From NCBI RefSeq assembly GCF_005405885.1, contig NZ_BJFL01000010.1, positions 1 through 46,996 of the forward strand: a stretch of DNA of 46,996 bases, read 5' to 3'. Source of the DNA: Gandjariella thermophila (lineage in GTDB: Bacteria > Actinomycetota > Actinomycetes > Mycobacteriales > Pseudonocardiaceae). Shown here piece by piece: positions 35,734 to 44,729 of this stretch. How positions within the stretch are numbered: position 1 is the first letter of the stretch; the number at the start of each line of letters is the position of its first letter. Below the pieces are notes generated by a model. It saw nothing but the letters and a program-made list of their open reading frames with translations. It did not search any database and had not been told where the DNA came from. A program made the translations under genes and the position numbers.

Positions 35734-36645
35734 ATGCGGGTTCCGCGCCGGCATCGGTTGACCCCGCTGGCCCGGTTGGTGGTGGCGGCGCTCGCCAGCG
35801 TCGCCACGCTGGCCGCGTGCGGGCAGCGGGTGCCCGGTACCCCGATCGCCGCGGAGCCGCCGGCCGGGGATGAGGCCGGCCCGCCGCCCGAGCGGGCCAC
35901 CGCCCCGCCCGGCCCGCTGGGTGGCACGGCCGCCCCTGGCCCCGGCAGTTGCCTGGACTCCCAGCGGTCCACGTTCGCGCCGTGCGAGGCACCGCACGAC
36001 ATCGAGATCACCCGGGCCGGCCAGTTGCCGCCCGGCCTGCCCACCGACTACCCCGACGAGCAGACCATGCTCCGTGCCGCGCTGCCGCCCTGCCGGGCCG
36101 CTCTGGCGGGTTACCTGGACAGCCCGGACGGCGACGCCACCCGGCTGCAGGCCTGGGCGTTCTGGCCGAACCGGGATCGCTGGGCGCGGGGCGACCGCTG
36201 GCTGCTCTGCGCGGCCACCGAACTCGGGCCGGACGGCCGGCCGGTGTCCCGGACCGGCAGCGTGCGCGGCGCACTGGCCGGCGACGGGTTCGACGCCTTT
36301 CAACTCTGCACCGCCGGGTCGCCGTCCCGGGAGCAGCAGCTCCGCACGGTGAGCTGCGACCAGCCGCATCTCGGCGAGGCGCTGCCCGGCGTGCTCAACC
36401 TCGGCGCGGCCACCGACCCGATGCCTGACCAGCGGGCGATGAACACCGCCGCGCGGGAGCACTGCACCCGCGCGCTGGCCGACTACCTCGGCACGGCGTC
36501 CCGCGGCGATGTCTTCCCGGCCTGGCGCATGCCTGGCGTCCAGGACTGGGCACAGGGCTACACGGATGTGACCTGCTACGCGGAGATCGCCCGGCCGGTC
36601 ACCGCGCGCCTGCGCGGCATCGGCTCTGCTCCGCTGCCGGGTTGA
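35734..36645 (+). CDS. Septum-formation family lipoprotein
   Basis: The 303-residue product (from ATG 35734) has a basic N-terminus and the lipobox TLAACG, making Cys29 the lipid anchor. A Pro/Gly-rich linker leads to a Cys-containing domain with CLDSQRSTFAPCEAPHDIEI, QLRTVSCDQPHLGEALPGVL and QDWAQGYTDVTCYAEIARPV. This is the C-x(n)-C-x2-PH-E pattern of septum-formation (Septum_form) proteins, found twice here, i.e. a tandem domain. Proteins of this family are extracytoplasmic; a role in division is suggested for some relatives only. Its last 70 bases overlap a convergent small gene. Confidence 0.82.
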   Translation: MRVPRRHRLTPLARLVVAALASVATLAACGQRVPGTPIAAEPPAGDEAGPPPERATAPPGPLGGTAAPGPGSCLDSQRSTFAPCEAPHDIEITRAGQLPPGLPTDYPDEQTMLRAALPPCRAALAGYLDSPDGDATRLQAWAFWPNRDRWARGDRWLLCAATELGPDGRPVSRTGSVRGALAGDGFDAFQLCTAGSPSREQQLRTVSCDQPHLGEALPGVLNLGAATDPMPDQRAMNTAAREHCTRALADYLGTASRGDVFPAWRMPGVQDWAQGYTDVTCYAEIARPVTARLRGIGSAPLPG

Positions 36646-36776
36646 CCCGACGGGCCGGAGCCCGCCGGAGGTTCGTCGTCGTGCGAGTGCGTTCCACCAT
36701 CCCGCTGGACAGTCACGAGAACCATCACGATGGCGGCGAGGGCAAGCCCGAGCATCGCCAACCCCGCGTACACCAT
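36576..36776 (-). CDS. Small single-pass membrane protein, overlapping the septum gene end
   Basis: The 66-residue product starts at ATG 36776 with GAGGGAGGTGG upstream, an excellent ribosome site. Residues 3-25 form one transmembrane helix (YAGLAMLGLALAAIVMVLVT), followed by a His/Asp-rich stretch THSHDDEPP and a Gly/Pro/Arg tail. The final 23 codons lie antisense to the septum gene tail, so the low-complexity end may be accidental or read-through. Function unknown. Confidence 0.55.
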   Translation of the reverse strand: MVYAGLAMLGLALAAIVMVLVTVQRDGGTHSHDDEPPAGSGPSGQPGSGAEPMPRRRAVTGRAISA

Positions 36777-36937
36777 GGCCCACCTCCCTCGGGCCAATGA
36801 CCGGCCAATCGGGTGATGGGCCGGTACATGTTTGGAACTGTACGCGCACAGTCCCCGAATCGCCCGGTCGGTGCAACCGATTTGCCTCTGGCCGCTCTCC
36901 GGTTGCCAACAGCCTGTGCACAGTTGGATCCACAGGC

Positions 36938-36946
36938 TGTGGACAA
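36938..36946 (-). promoter_or_regulatory. DnaA-box-like sequence TTGTCCACA
   Basis: On the minus strand the nine bases match the high-GC actinobacterial DnaA box TTGTCCACA exactly. A one-mismatch copy TCGTCCACA lies at 36989-36997 on the plus strand. Two boxes alone do not make an origin, and no dnaA or gyrase genes are near. Confidence 0.35.
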
Positions 36947-37040
36947 CCGCACCGCCACCGCTCCGAACAGCGCATGCGTGGTTGACCTTCGTCCACACCG
37001 GGTGCGGACGGCGGCCAGGCCGGGGTGCGCCGAGCCGACG

Positions 37041-37078
37041 AAAAGAGGGCCCGGCGGTCGTCGTTGACCGCCGGGCCC
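37041..37078 (-). terminator. Intrinsic terminator of PEPCK
   Basis: A perfect 13-bp stem (37047-37059 with 37066-37078), 6-base loop, is followed on the minus strand by TCTTTT. It lies 60 bases after the PEPCK stop. Confidence 0.88.
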
Positions 37079-37138
37079 CGTCCGGGTGCCGGTCTCGCCG
37101 CGGCACGCGGCCTTCGGTGCCTGTTCCGGAACAGGCTG

Positions 37139-38959
37139 TCAGCCGAGACGCTGCTTGAGCGCCTCCAACTCGTCACGCAGCGAGGTCGGCAGCTTGTCGC
37201 CGATCTTCTCGAACCACTCCTCGATCAGCGGAATCTCGGCGCGCCACTCGTCCAGGTTGACCTCCAGCGCCGCCCGGATGTCCGCCATCGACCCGTCCAC
37301 GCCGTCCAGGTCCAGCTCCTCGGCGGTGGGCACGTGGCCGATCGGCGTCTCGGTGGCCGCCGCCTTGCCCTCGATCCGCTCGATGGCCCACTTCAGCACC
37401 CGGGAGTTCTCCCCGAAGCCGGGCCACAGGAACCGGCCGTCTTCGCCGCGCCGGAACCAGTTGACGTAGAAGATCTTGGGCAGCTTCGTCGCGTCGGCAC
37501 TCTTGCCCACGTCGATCCAGTGCTGGAAGTAGTCACCGGCGTGGTAGCCGATGAACGGCAGCATCGCCATCGGGTCGCGCCGGACCACGCCGACCTTGCC
37601 GGCGGCCGCGGCGGTCTTCTCGCTGGACAGCGTGGCACCCATGAAGACGCCGTGCTGCCAGTCACGGGACTCGGTCACCAGCGGAATCGTGGTGGCCCGG
37701 CGGCCACCGAAGAAGATGGCCGAGATGGGCACGCCCTTCGGGTCGTCCCATTCCGGGGCGAGCACCGGGCACTGCGCCATCGGCGTGCAGTACCGGGAGT
37801 TCGGGTGGGAACTGGGCTCGCCGGCCTCGCCGTCCTCGGGCGTCCAGTCCCGCTTCTTCCAGGACGTCAGGTGCTCCGGCCGGCCCTCCATGCCTTCCCA
37901 CCAGATGTCGCCGTCGTCGGTGAGGGCGACGTTGGTGAAGACGGAGTTGCCCCGCTCGATGGTGCGCATCGCGTTCGGGTTGGTCTTCCAGTTGGTGCCA
38001 GGCGCCACGCCGAAAAAGCCGTTCTCCGGGTTCACCGCGTACAGCCGACCGTCCTCGCCGAAGCGCAGCCAGGCGATGTCGTCGCCGAGCGTCTCCACCT
38101 TCCAGCCCGGAATGGTCGGCTCCAGCATCGCCAGGTTGGTCTTGCCGCAGGCAGAGGGGAACGCGGCGGCGATGTAGTAGACCTTGTTCTCCGGGGAGAT
38201 GAGCTTGAGGATCAGCATGTGCTCGGCGAGCCAGCCCTCGTCACGGGCCATCACCGAGGCGATGCGCAGCGAGTAGCACTTCTTCCCGAGCAGCGCGTTA
38301 CCGCCGTATCCGGAACCGAAGGACCAGATCAACCTCTCCTCGGGGAAATGGGTGATGTACTTCGTCTCGTTGCACGGCCAGGGAACGTCCTGCTGGCCAG
38401 GCTCGAGCGGCATTCCCACCGAGTGGAGGCAGGGCACGAAATCGGCGTCCTCACCGAGTTTATCCAGCACCGGTGTGCCCATCCGGGTCATCACCTTCAT
38501 GGAGACGACCACATACTCGGAATCCGTGATTTCCACACCGAGCTTCGGATTCGGATCGTCCAGCGGCCCCATGCAGAACGGAATCACATACATGGTCCGA
38601 CCACGCATGCAGCCCCGGTAGAGCTCGGTCATGATCGCCTTCATCTCGTCCGGGTGCATCCAGTTGTTCGTCGGACCGGCGTCATCCGGCTTCTGCGAGC
38701 AGATGAACGTCCGCTCCTCGACGCGCGCCACGTCGCTGGGGTCGGAGGCGCACCAGAACGAGTTGGGCTTCTGCTTGAGCGGGACGAAGGTGCCCGCCTC
38801 GACGAGTTTCGCCGTCAGCCGGGCCCACTCCTCCTCCGAGCCGTCCGCCCAGACCACCTGGTCCGGCGTGGTCAGTTCGGCCACCTCCCGCACCCAGGAC
38901 AGGAGGCGCTGGTGGGTGGTGGGTGCCTGGTCGAGACCGGGAATGGTCACTGCCGTCAT
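37139..38959 (-). CDS. pckG: Phosphoenolpyruvate carboxykinase (GTP)
   Basis: The 606-residue enzyme converts oxaloacetate plus GTP to phosphoenolpyruvate, GDP and CO2, the first step of gluconeogenesis. The P-loop and reactive Cys lie in [12 protein letters not shown] (Cys271, Lys273), metal-binding Asp in [11 protein letters not shown] (293-294), and [13 protein letters not shown] follows. Length and the GTP-type N-terminus ([20 protein letters not shown]) fit the GTP family rather than the ATP family. The start at 38959 has AGGAG upstream; a longer start at 38998 is unsupported. It is a single-gene unit with its own terminator; a Crp-like dyad lies about 380 bases upstream. Confidence 0.97.
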   Translation of the reverse strand: MTAVTIPGLDQAPTTHQRLLSWVREVAELTTPDQVVWADGSEEEWARLTAKLVEAGTFVPLKQKPNSFWCASDPSDVARVEERTFICSQKPDDAGPTNNWMHPDEMKAIMTELYRGCMRGRTMYVIPFCMGPLDDPNPKLGVEITDSEYVVVSMKVMTRMGTPVLDKLGEDADFVPCLHSVGMPLEPGQQDVPWPCNETKYITHFPEERLIWSFGSGYGGNALLGKKCYSLRIASVMARDEGWLAEHMLILKLISPENKVYYIAAAFPSACGKTNLAMLEPTIPGWKVETLGDDIAWLRFGEDGRLYAVNPENGFFGVAPGTNWKTNPNAMRTIERGNSVFTNVALTDDGDIWWEGMEGRPEHLTSWKKRDWTPEDGEAGEPSSHPNSRYCTPMAQCPVLAPEWDDPKGVPISAIFFGGRRATTIPLVTESRDWQHGVFMGATLSSEKTAAAAGKVGVVRRDPMAMLPFIGYHAGDYFQHWIDVGKSADATKLPKIFYVNWFRRGEDGRFLWPGFGENSRVLKWAIERIEGKAAATETPIGHVPTAEELDLDGVDGSMADIRAALEVNLDEWRAEIPLIEEWFEKIGDKLPTSLRDELEALKQRLG

Positions 38960-39516
38960 CTCGTCTCGTCTCCTGACTGGGCGCCGATGGCTCCGCACCG
39001 GACGCCGTTGTCCGGAGTGGAACCAAACGTCCTCGAGAAAAGGCTCCGCCCCGCCCGCCGTTGGACGGGCGTTGCCATTGGGTGCTGAAAGGGATGCACC
39101 AAGGCTAGCTGCGTTAACCCCTGGTAGCCGAGCCCTGTCCTGTCGCTTGCCTCACAGGAACGATCAGGGAATCGATTCAGCACACTTTCTTCGGAACGCC
39201 GGGAGAAGACGCAAACGTTCGCGCCGGGCCGCCATCGTTACCGAAAAGAATCCGGAGCAACCGCTCCCCGAGACCCACCACCGCGAGCGGGTCGATCTGC
39301 TTACCCAGAGCGACAACCAGGCGGCGTTTTGACGACCCGTGGTGACCGGCGTCACGGCGGGAAACGCGATGGGGTGAGTTGCCGCTCCGGCGGACTCTAA
39401 CCCGGCACGCGGGAGGAAATAACCGGCCGAATCGGACTCTTCGGTCAGCCATGAGGCTATGTACCTGTCCCGGACGCGCACGCTCGCGGGGGCGGGACCG
39501 GTTGCCGACCAGGCGG
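38960..39516. other. 557-base intergenic region upstream of PEPCK
   Basis: No convincing gene is present; the open frames read as Arg-rich or without ribosome sites. The stretch contains a Crp-like dyad at 39342-39355. It is long for this window and probably holds the PEPCK control region. Confidence 0.5.
39342..39355. promoter_or_regulatory. Crp-like dyad GTGACCGGCGTCAC
   Basis: It has perfect GTGAC/GTCAC arms around 4 bases, the same layout as 18392-18407, and fits the GTG-N6-GNCAC pattern. It lies between the DUF6802 stop and the PEPCK start, so it could act on PEPCK. Confidence 0.5.
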
Positions 39517-40242
39517 TCAGTTCAGGCTGATCCACTGGCCGGTGCTGGAGTCGATCCGCACCACGCCCTCGATGTACCGGCCGGTCTCACCGGACGCCGC
39601 GCCCTCGTCCCAGATGCTGTCGTCGGCCGGGTCGGCGGGGGCGGCACCGCCGCCGACGCCGTCCTGGTTGTAGTGCCCGTCGGCGTCCAGGTGCCCGTGC
39701 TCGGACTCCATCCACTGGTGGTCGCCGGAGTGCTGGAACACGGTGACCTCGCCGGTACCGGTGATCTCCACCGCCACCTCGGCGTGGCCGTCGCCGTTGG
39801 TGTCGGTGTAGAGCCAGGTGTCGCCCTTGTCGTCCTGGCCGACCGCGGTGTCCGGCCGGCCGTCCCCGTCGGTGTCCTCGGTGGCCGGGCCGGCGCTCTT
39901 CCCGCCCTCCGGGGTGTCCACCACGATGTCCCCGGCGTGGCGGGCGGAGTCGCCGGGCGCGTCGGTGCCGTGCGGGCCGGCCGCCTCCACCCACTGGCCG
40001 GTGTGCGGGTCGAACCGGGCCTGCTCGACGACGTGCCCGTCGTCGGCGATCCTGGTGAGCAGGTCGGCTTGGCCGTCGTGGTCGGTGTCGGTGTAGACGA
40101 TGTGCTCGCCGGCGCCGGCGTCCGCGACCGCGCTGTCCAGTTGGCCGTCGTGGTCGTAGTCGTAGTCCTCGCCGGCGGTGTACTCCTGGCCGTCCATCTC
40201 GACCCGGATCTCGTGGTCGCCGCCGCTCTCGTCGATGTACAC
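39517..40242 (-). CDS. DUF6802 family acidic repeat protein
   Basis: The 241-residue protein is strongly acidic and made of repeats with Ca2+-loop-like motifs: DYDHDGQLDSAV, TDTDHDGQADLL, EDTDGDGRPDTAV and TDTNGDGHAEVAV, each D-x-D-x-D/N-G-x-x-D/E. Each is followed by a beta-strand pair such as VVEQARFDPHTGQWVEA. The pattern matches what I recall of DUF6802 proteins in Pseudonocardiales. No signal peptide is seen, so the protein may be cytosolic or exported by another route. GTG 40242 has GAGGGG upstream. Role unknown. Confidence 0.78.
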   Translation of the reverse strand: MYIDESGGDHEIRVEMDGQEYTAGEDYDYDHDGQLDSAVADAGAGEHIVYTDTDHDGQADLLTRIADDGHVVEQARFDPHTGQWVEAAGPHGTDAPGDSARHAGDIVVDTPEGGKSAGPATEDTDGDGRPDTAVGQDDKGDTWLYTDTNGDGHAEVAVEITGTGEVTVFQHSGDHQWMESEHGHLDADGHYNQDGVGGGAAPADPADDSIWDEGAASGETGRYIEGVVRIDSSTGQWISLN

Positions 40243-40399
40243 CGGTCCCCCTCGGGTCCGCCAACCAAGCTCCTGCTCGCTTGTTCGACTAACCGTATGC
40301 CCGCGCGGTTCCCTGGCCAAGCCGCTGCCTTGCGCACCCCCTGCCCCGGCGAGGCCCGCGACCTGCGATCATGCCCGCGGGAACGGTCGGCGCGGGCCG

Positions 40400-42229
40400 T
40401 CACGGCGGGGCGGTGCCGTCCCGCAGCGCGCGGATCGCGTCGAGCAGCCGCGCCACCCGGTCCCGGCCCGCGGTGACCCGTGCCAGCCGCTCGCTCACCT
40501 CGCGGAGTTCCCGGCCGCGCTCCGCCGCGCCCATCCGCAGCGCCCGTTCCACCTCGCGCAGCTCCGCGTCGATCGCCTCGATCCGCCGGGCCAGCGCGTC
40601 GTCCAGGGCTAGCGACAGCTGCTGCTCGGCGTCGATCAACTGCTCGGCGACCAGCGCCTCCAGCGTGGACCTCGCGTCCGCGAGCGCCTCGGACAGCCAC
40701 TGCCGCACGTGCTGCTTGTCCGCGGCGTGCCGGCGGGTGCGGGCCATCCACGCGCCGGCGGCCAGTCCGACCACGATGCTGGCCGGCAGCACGAACGGGT
40801 TGACCGCGGCGAGGCCCAGCCCGGCCAGCGGCATGGCGATCCGGCCGAGGCCGAGACCGCCGGAGAAACCCATCAGCACCAGCAGCCTGTCCTCCGCGGT
40901 CGGTGGCCGGCGCTCCGGCGCGCGGAGCACCACCGGCGGCCGCGGCTGCCGGGCGAGTTGCGCCCGGATCACCGCCAGCTCGGCCGGGGAGAACAGCTCG
41001 GCGAGCACGCTCTGCGCGACCCGGTCCAGCCGCTCCGCCAGCGCGGCGCCGACCCGGCCGGAGACCGCCCGCAACGCGGCGTCCACCTGCTGCGGGAGCC
41101 CGGCCAGCGTCTCCCGGTCGGCCCCGTCGATCGCCTGCCGGAACCACGCCTGCAGCTCCCGCACCTGCCGGCCGACCTCGTGGGTGGTCTCCACCCGGGC
41201 GCGCTGGGTCTCGCCGCGCAGCCGGACCTGCCAGCCGCGGCCGGAGGCGCGGCGCTGGGCGGTCAGCTCGTCGCGCCGTTCCCGCAGCGCGTCCACCTCG
41301 CGCTCGCCGGTGGTCAATGCCCTGCCCCGCGCGTCCAGCGTGGCTGACAGGCCGTCCAGCGCGGTGGCCAGCGCGCGCAGTGTGTTGGCCTCGCCCAGCA
41401 TGGCCGCGCGGTTGGCCACCGTCCGCTGCACCGCCGCCTGCAACTCGCCGATGCCGGAGTTCTCCCGCAACACCTCGGCGGCCCGCTGGTTCGGCGCGGT
41501 CGTGGCCAGCTCGAACATCCGCGCGGACACCGGGTGGAACACCGCCTCGGCGAACCGGGGCGCGTGCTCGGCGAGCAGCGCGCGGTCGGCCTCGGCGATC
41601 TGCCGCCAGCCGCGGAACTGGTCGGTCTTGGTCAGCGCGAACAGCACGGTCTCCACCCGCTCCCCGGCGCGGTGCAGGAACGCCAGCTCGCCGCGGGTCA
41701 GCGGGGCGGAGGCGTCGGCGACGAAGAGCAGCGCGGTGGCGCCGGCGGCGGCCTCGAGGGCCAGCTCGCCGTGCATCGAGTCCAGCCCACCGACGCCCGG
41801 AGTGTCCACAAGGGACAGCCTTTCGAGGAGCGGGACGGGCGCCGCCACCTCGACGTGGTGCGGCGGCGGCCCGTCGGCCGTCCCGGACACCACCGCGGCC
41901 AACTCGGCGGGCTCCACCGGCACCGGGTCGCGGCCGGGGTACCACGCGCGGGCCGACCACTGCGCGCCGTGCCGGATCACTAGGTAGCAGGCGGTGGCCA
42001 CGTCGGCGTCCACAGGGGACAGTCCCGCCGTCGCCAGCAGGGCGTTGACCAGCGAACTCTTGCCCCGCTTGGTCTCGCCGACCAGGACGACGGTGGGCGT
42101 GCCTTCCCGCCGCTCGCGCACCTCGGCCACCCACCGGGCGGCCGCCGGATCGGCGTCGGCGAGCAGCGCGGACAGCTGCGTCCTGGTCTCCCGGACCACC
42201 CGGGGCAGGTCGTGCGCGGCGGAGGTCAT
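40400..42229 (-). CDS. Dynamin-family GTPase (IniA/IniC-like) 1
   Basis: The 609-residue protein has a dynamin-type GTPase domain: G1 GETKRGKSS (51-59), G3 DTPG (142-145), G4 TKTD (200-203). Long coiled helices (ALDGLSATLDARGRALTTGE, ERRDELTAQRRASG) follow. A hydrophobic hairpin near 455-500 (RIAMPLAGLGLAAVNPFVLP, SIVVGLAAGAWM) would insert in the membrane, and a C-terminal helical region ends the protein. Bacterial dynamins remodel membranes; mycobacterial IniA and IniC respond to cell-wall stress. Its start overlaps the GrpE-like stop by 4 bases (ATGA), so the pair is coupled. Confidence 0.88.
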   Translation of the reverse strand: MTSAAHDLPRVVRETRTQLSALLADADPAAARWVAEVRERREGTPTVVLVGETKRGKSSLVNALLATAGLSPVDADVATACYLVIRHGAQWSARAWYPGRDPVPVEPAELAAVVSGTADGPPPHHVEVAAPVPLLERLSLVDTPGVGGLDSMHGELALEAAAGATALLFVADASAPLTRGELAFLHRAGERVETVLFALTKTDQFRGWRQIAEADRALLAEHAPRFAEAVFHPVSARMFELATTAPNQRAAEVLRENSGIGELQAAVQRTVANRAAMLGEANTLRALATALDGLSATLDARGRALTTGEREVDALRERRDELTAQRRASGRGWQVRLRGETQRARVETTHEVGRQVRELQAWFRQAIDGADRETLAGLPQQVDAALRAVSGRVGAALAERLDRVAQSVLAELFSPAELAVIRAQLARQPRPPVVLRAPERRPPTAEDRLLVLMGFSGGLGLGRIAMPLAGLGLAAVNPFVLPASIVVGLAAGAWMARTRRHAADKQHVRQWLSEALADARSTLEALVAEQLIDAEQQLSLALDDALARRIEAIDAELREVERALRMGAAERGRELREVSERLARVTAGRDRVARLLDAIRALRDGTAPP

Positions 42230-42639
42230 GCGCTTGTGTAGACGGTGACCACCGGGGCGCGCAGCAGGCGACCCCGGTCGGTGAACCCGACCACCTCGGT
42301 CTCCGCCACCACGCCGTCCAGCGCGGGATCATCCACCGGCACGGTGCCCCCGGCCTCGTGCCGGCTCGGGTCGAAGGCCTCCCCGTCCGGGCGAAGAGCG
42401 GTCACGCCGACCTGGGCGAGGCCCCGCTCGATGCGTTCCGCCACTCCGGCGCTGCGGGCCCGGTCCAGCGCGTAGAGGCAGAGCCGGATCAGCATGTCCC
42501 GGTCGGCCAGGGCGGCCTCCAGGTTTCCCTGCTCGGGCACGGTGGGCCGGGCGGGGCCCTGCGCGGACACCGGCCGGCTCGGAGGAATCACGGCCACGTC
42601 CGGAAACGACGCTGGGCGGCCGCACCCGGTTCCCGTCAC
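42226..42639 (-). CDS. GrpE-like nucleotide exchange factor domain protein
   Basis: The 137-residue protein has a helical middle (LEAALADRDMLIRLCLYALD, SAGVAERIERGLAQVGV) and a C-terminal part FDPSRHEAGGTVPVDDPALD, then VVAETEVVGF, then GRLLRAPVVTVY that matches the GrpE beta-domain pattern FDPxxHEA...V...G...R.A.V. It is shorter than normal GrpE (about 180-200) and lacks most of the long N-terminal helix. GAGGGAGG precedes the GTG start. It sits between two dynamin genes and overlaps one; no hsp70 gene is in the window. Its usual partner in such clusters is a divergent Hsp70 (family knowledge). Confidence 0.75.
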   Translation of the reverse strand: MTGTGCGRPASFPDVAVIPPSRPVSAQGPARPTVPEQGNLEAALADRDMLIRLCLYALDRARSAGVAERIERGLAQVGVTALRPDGEAFDPSRHEAGGTVPVDDPALDGVVAETEVVGFTDRGRLLRAPVVTVYTSA

Positions 42640-42706
42640 AAGGGCCTCCCTCTTCGCGGCTCCGCACGCCGCCGCGGTAAGCCGCGCGCCGTGGTCATCG
42701 CGCGCA

Positions 42707-44269
42707 TCATGGCGACTGCTCGTTCAACCGTTGCCAGATCAGGAAGTAGGCCCGGTGCACCACGTGCGCCACCCGGCTCTGCGCCGGGGTGGCGCCGAAG
42801 GACGCGAACGAGCGCCACCACCCGGCCCGTTCCAGCGCGTACCCGGCGAGGTCGTGGACCGGGCGGCCGGGCAGGCCGAGTTGCTCGGCCACGTCCGCCG
42901 CGGTGCCCACCCGCAGCACCTCCTCGGCCAGGTCGTCCGGCATGGTCACGGCGCCGGAGGACACCAGGGTCAGCGCCTCCAGCAGCCGCAACTGGTGCGC
43001 CTCCGGTTTGGCCAGCAGGGCTTCGATCGCGTCGTGCACCCGGCCGCGCTCGCCGGGGTCCCCCGAGTCCTGCGCGAGCGCGGTGATCGACGCGAGCGCG
43101 GCGGCCGCCTTGATCCCGTCCGCCCGCGCCCGGAACACCCGCTCCAGCAGGGCCCGCAACTCGGCCAGCCCGGACGCGGCCAGCAGCCGCCGGTGCAGCG
43201 CTCCCGCGGTGAGATCGGGTTCGCCGTCCAGCGCCGCCAGCGCGCAGCGGATGCCGTGCAGGTCCAACCGTTCCAGCAGCCGGTTCCGGGTGGCCGGCGG
43301 CACCGGCGCGTCCCAGGCGGTGAACAGGTCGGCGGAGACCAGCATGGTGTCCCGCACGGTGGGTTCCAGCGCGGCAAGTTCGCGCAGCGCCTCGGCGTCG
43401 GCCGCGGTGAACGTGCCGGTCTCGGTGGTCTCCGCGAGCAGGCCGACCACCGGCAGCACCGCGGCCACCCTCGGCTTCAGCACCCGGAACTGTTTCTCCG
43501 CGAGCAGCTCGGCGGCCCGCCACACGTCGCCGCCCGCGCCCTCCACCGACTCCGGCGCGACGGTGTCGGCCTTGTTCAGCACCGCGATGGCGTTGACCGG
43601 CCCGGCCTCACGGCCCGCGGTGGCGGCGCTGAACGCGGCCAGCACCTGCCGGTCGTCGGCGCGGACCGCCTGGGTGACCACGTACAGCACGGCCTCGGCA
43701 CCGGCCACCGCGCTGGCCGACACCGCGTCCAGTTCCTCTGCGGCGCCGCCGGCGTCCGGTTTGCGGTGCCTTCCGGCGCCGAGCACCGACTCGGCCCTGG
43801 CCACCGAGGCGTCGTCCAGCGAGCCCAGGCCCGGGGTGTCGATCACGGTGAGGTCCCGCAGCACCGCGTTGGTCAGGTAGGCCTCCAGGTGGGACACCTC
43901 GGCGGGGTCCACGCCCAGCGAGGCGGGGATCATGCCGTCCGCATCGAACGGCAGCGCCTGCCGGCGGCCGTCGCGGCAGACCACCTCGACGCGGTCCACG
44001 GTGCCGTACTGGAACCGGGTCACCAGCCGGGTGCACTCGCCGACGCCGGTGGGCGCCACCCGCCGTCCGATCAGCGCGTTGACCAGCGTCGACTTGCCGG
44101 AGGACAGCCGCCCGGCGACCACGACCTGGAGCGGCGCGGACAGCCGCCGCAACACCTCGCGCAGCCCGGCCGCGGTCGCCTCGCCGACCTGGGGCCGCAG
44201 CGTGGCACAGAGGTCGGCCACCGCCGCGGACAGCGGGCCGGCCAGCTGTTGTTCGGTCGCCGACGTCAC
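42707..44269 (-). CDS. Dynamin-family GTPase (IniA/IniC-like) 2
   Basis: The 520-residue protein has G1 GRLSSGKST (53-61), a threonine in TGVGECTRLVT as switch I, G3 DTPG (144-147) and G4 NKAD (232-235). An insert with GRHRKPDAGGAAEE lies between G3 and G4. It is followed by helical regions and no obvious membrane hairpin, unlike its neighbour. So it may need the partner dynamin to reach the membrane, like mycobacterial IniC beside IniA. GTG 44269 is chosen because GAGGGGTG lies 7 bases before it; a GTG at 44275 leaves no spacing. It heads the minus-strand cluster, 67 bases before the GrpE-like gene. Confidence 0.88.
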   Translation of the reverse strand: MTSATEQQLAGPLSAAVADLCATLRPQVGEATAAGLREVLRRLSAPLQVVVAGRLSSGKSTLVNALIGRRVAPTGVGECTRLVTRFQYGTVDRVEVVCRDGRRQALPFDADGMIPASLGVDPAEVSHLEAYLTNAVLRDLTVIDTPGLGSLDDASVARAESVLGAGRHRKPDAGGAAEELDAVSASAVAGAEAVLYVVTQAVRADDRQVLAAFSAATAGREAGPVNAIAVLNKADTVAPESVEGAGGDVWRAAELLAEKQFRVLKPRVAAVLPVVGLLAETTETGTFTAADAEALRELAALEPTVRDTMLVSADLFTAWDAPVPPATRNRLLERLDLHGIRCALAALDGEPDLTAGALHRRLLAASGLAELRALLERVFRARADGIKAAAALASITALAQDSGDPGERGRVHDAIEALLAKPEAHQLRLLEALTLVSSGAVTMPDDLAEEVLRVGTAADVAEQLGLPGRPVHDLAGYALERAGWWRSFASFGATPAQSRVAHVVHRAYFLIWQRLNEQSP

Positions 44270-44459
44270 GCTCACCCCTCGCTTGCGCCCGGCTGCCCGC
44301 CCCTGCCTCGCGGGCAGGGGAATCGTGCCACGCCAGCCGGCCGTCGGATGCCGCCGCCGCGACCAACCCGGCGGTTCGGCCGTGCCGGGCCGCAGGTTCG
44401 GCGCAGCGAGTAGCCGGGTAACCACCTGACGAGATTCGGACGGCGACGCTCGTGGAAGG

Positions 44460-44729
44460 ATGAGGACCCTGCTGCTCGTGGTGGCCGCCGCGCACGGGGC
44501 GACCATGCTGATCCTGTTCCGGATCAAGCACCAGCAGCGCGAGGAGGACCTGGCCGAGGAGATCACCGAGCAGGTCGAGGAGCGCATGCACGGCGAGCCG
44601 TCGGTGCGCCGGGCCCGGGAGCACACCGGCCACCGGCCGGAGCCGGCCAACACCACGGTGGAGGTGCGCACTCCGAACGACCCCGGGGTACTGACAGTCC
44701 TGTTCCGGAACGGGACTGGCCCACGATGA
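44460..44729 (+). CDS. Small membrane-anchored protein, unknown
   Basis: The 89-residue frame starts with a transmembrane or signal-anchor helix (LLLVVAAAHGATMLILF), followed by an acidic helical stretch (REEDLAEEITEQVEERM) and a polar tail. The start ATG lies 9 bases after GACGCT and a GGAAGG that is too close to be an ideal ribosome site. It is divergent from dynamin 2, with a 190-base gap. No family is recognised. Confidence 0.5.
   Translation: MRTLLLVVAAAHGATMLILFRIKHQQREEDLAEEITEQVEERMHGEPSVRRAREHTGHRPEPANTTVEVRTPNDPGVLTVLFRNGTGPR

Larger units (their letters stand above)
36777..37138. other. Gap with dyads and DnaA-box-like sequence
   Basis: The stretch holds no protein gene. It has the inverted repeat GTACA-N10-TGTAC (36824-36843), the palindrome CTGTGCACAG (36914-36923), the dyad TCCACAGGCTGTGGA (36929-36943), a DnaA-box match and the PEPCK terminator. 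It includes the promoter of the small membrane gene. Confidence 0.5.

Noticed and set aside
36914-36997. Replication origin
   Set aside because: Only one exact and one near DnaA box, no AT-rich unwinding region, and no dnaA, dnaN or parAB genes nearby.
37025-39088. A 687-codon open frame antisense to PEPCK
   Set aside because: The reading has no domain, no ribosome site, and mirrors the codon bias of PEPCK, which is unmistakable on the other strand.
39522-42332. A 936-codon minus-strand frame overlapping DUF6802 and dynamin 1
   Set aside because: It is out of frame with both genes and consists of Arg/Ala/Pro and Thr-rich low-complexity sequence.
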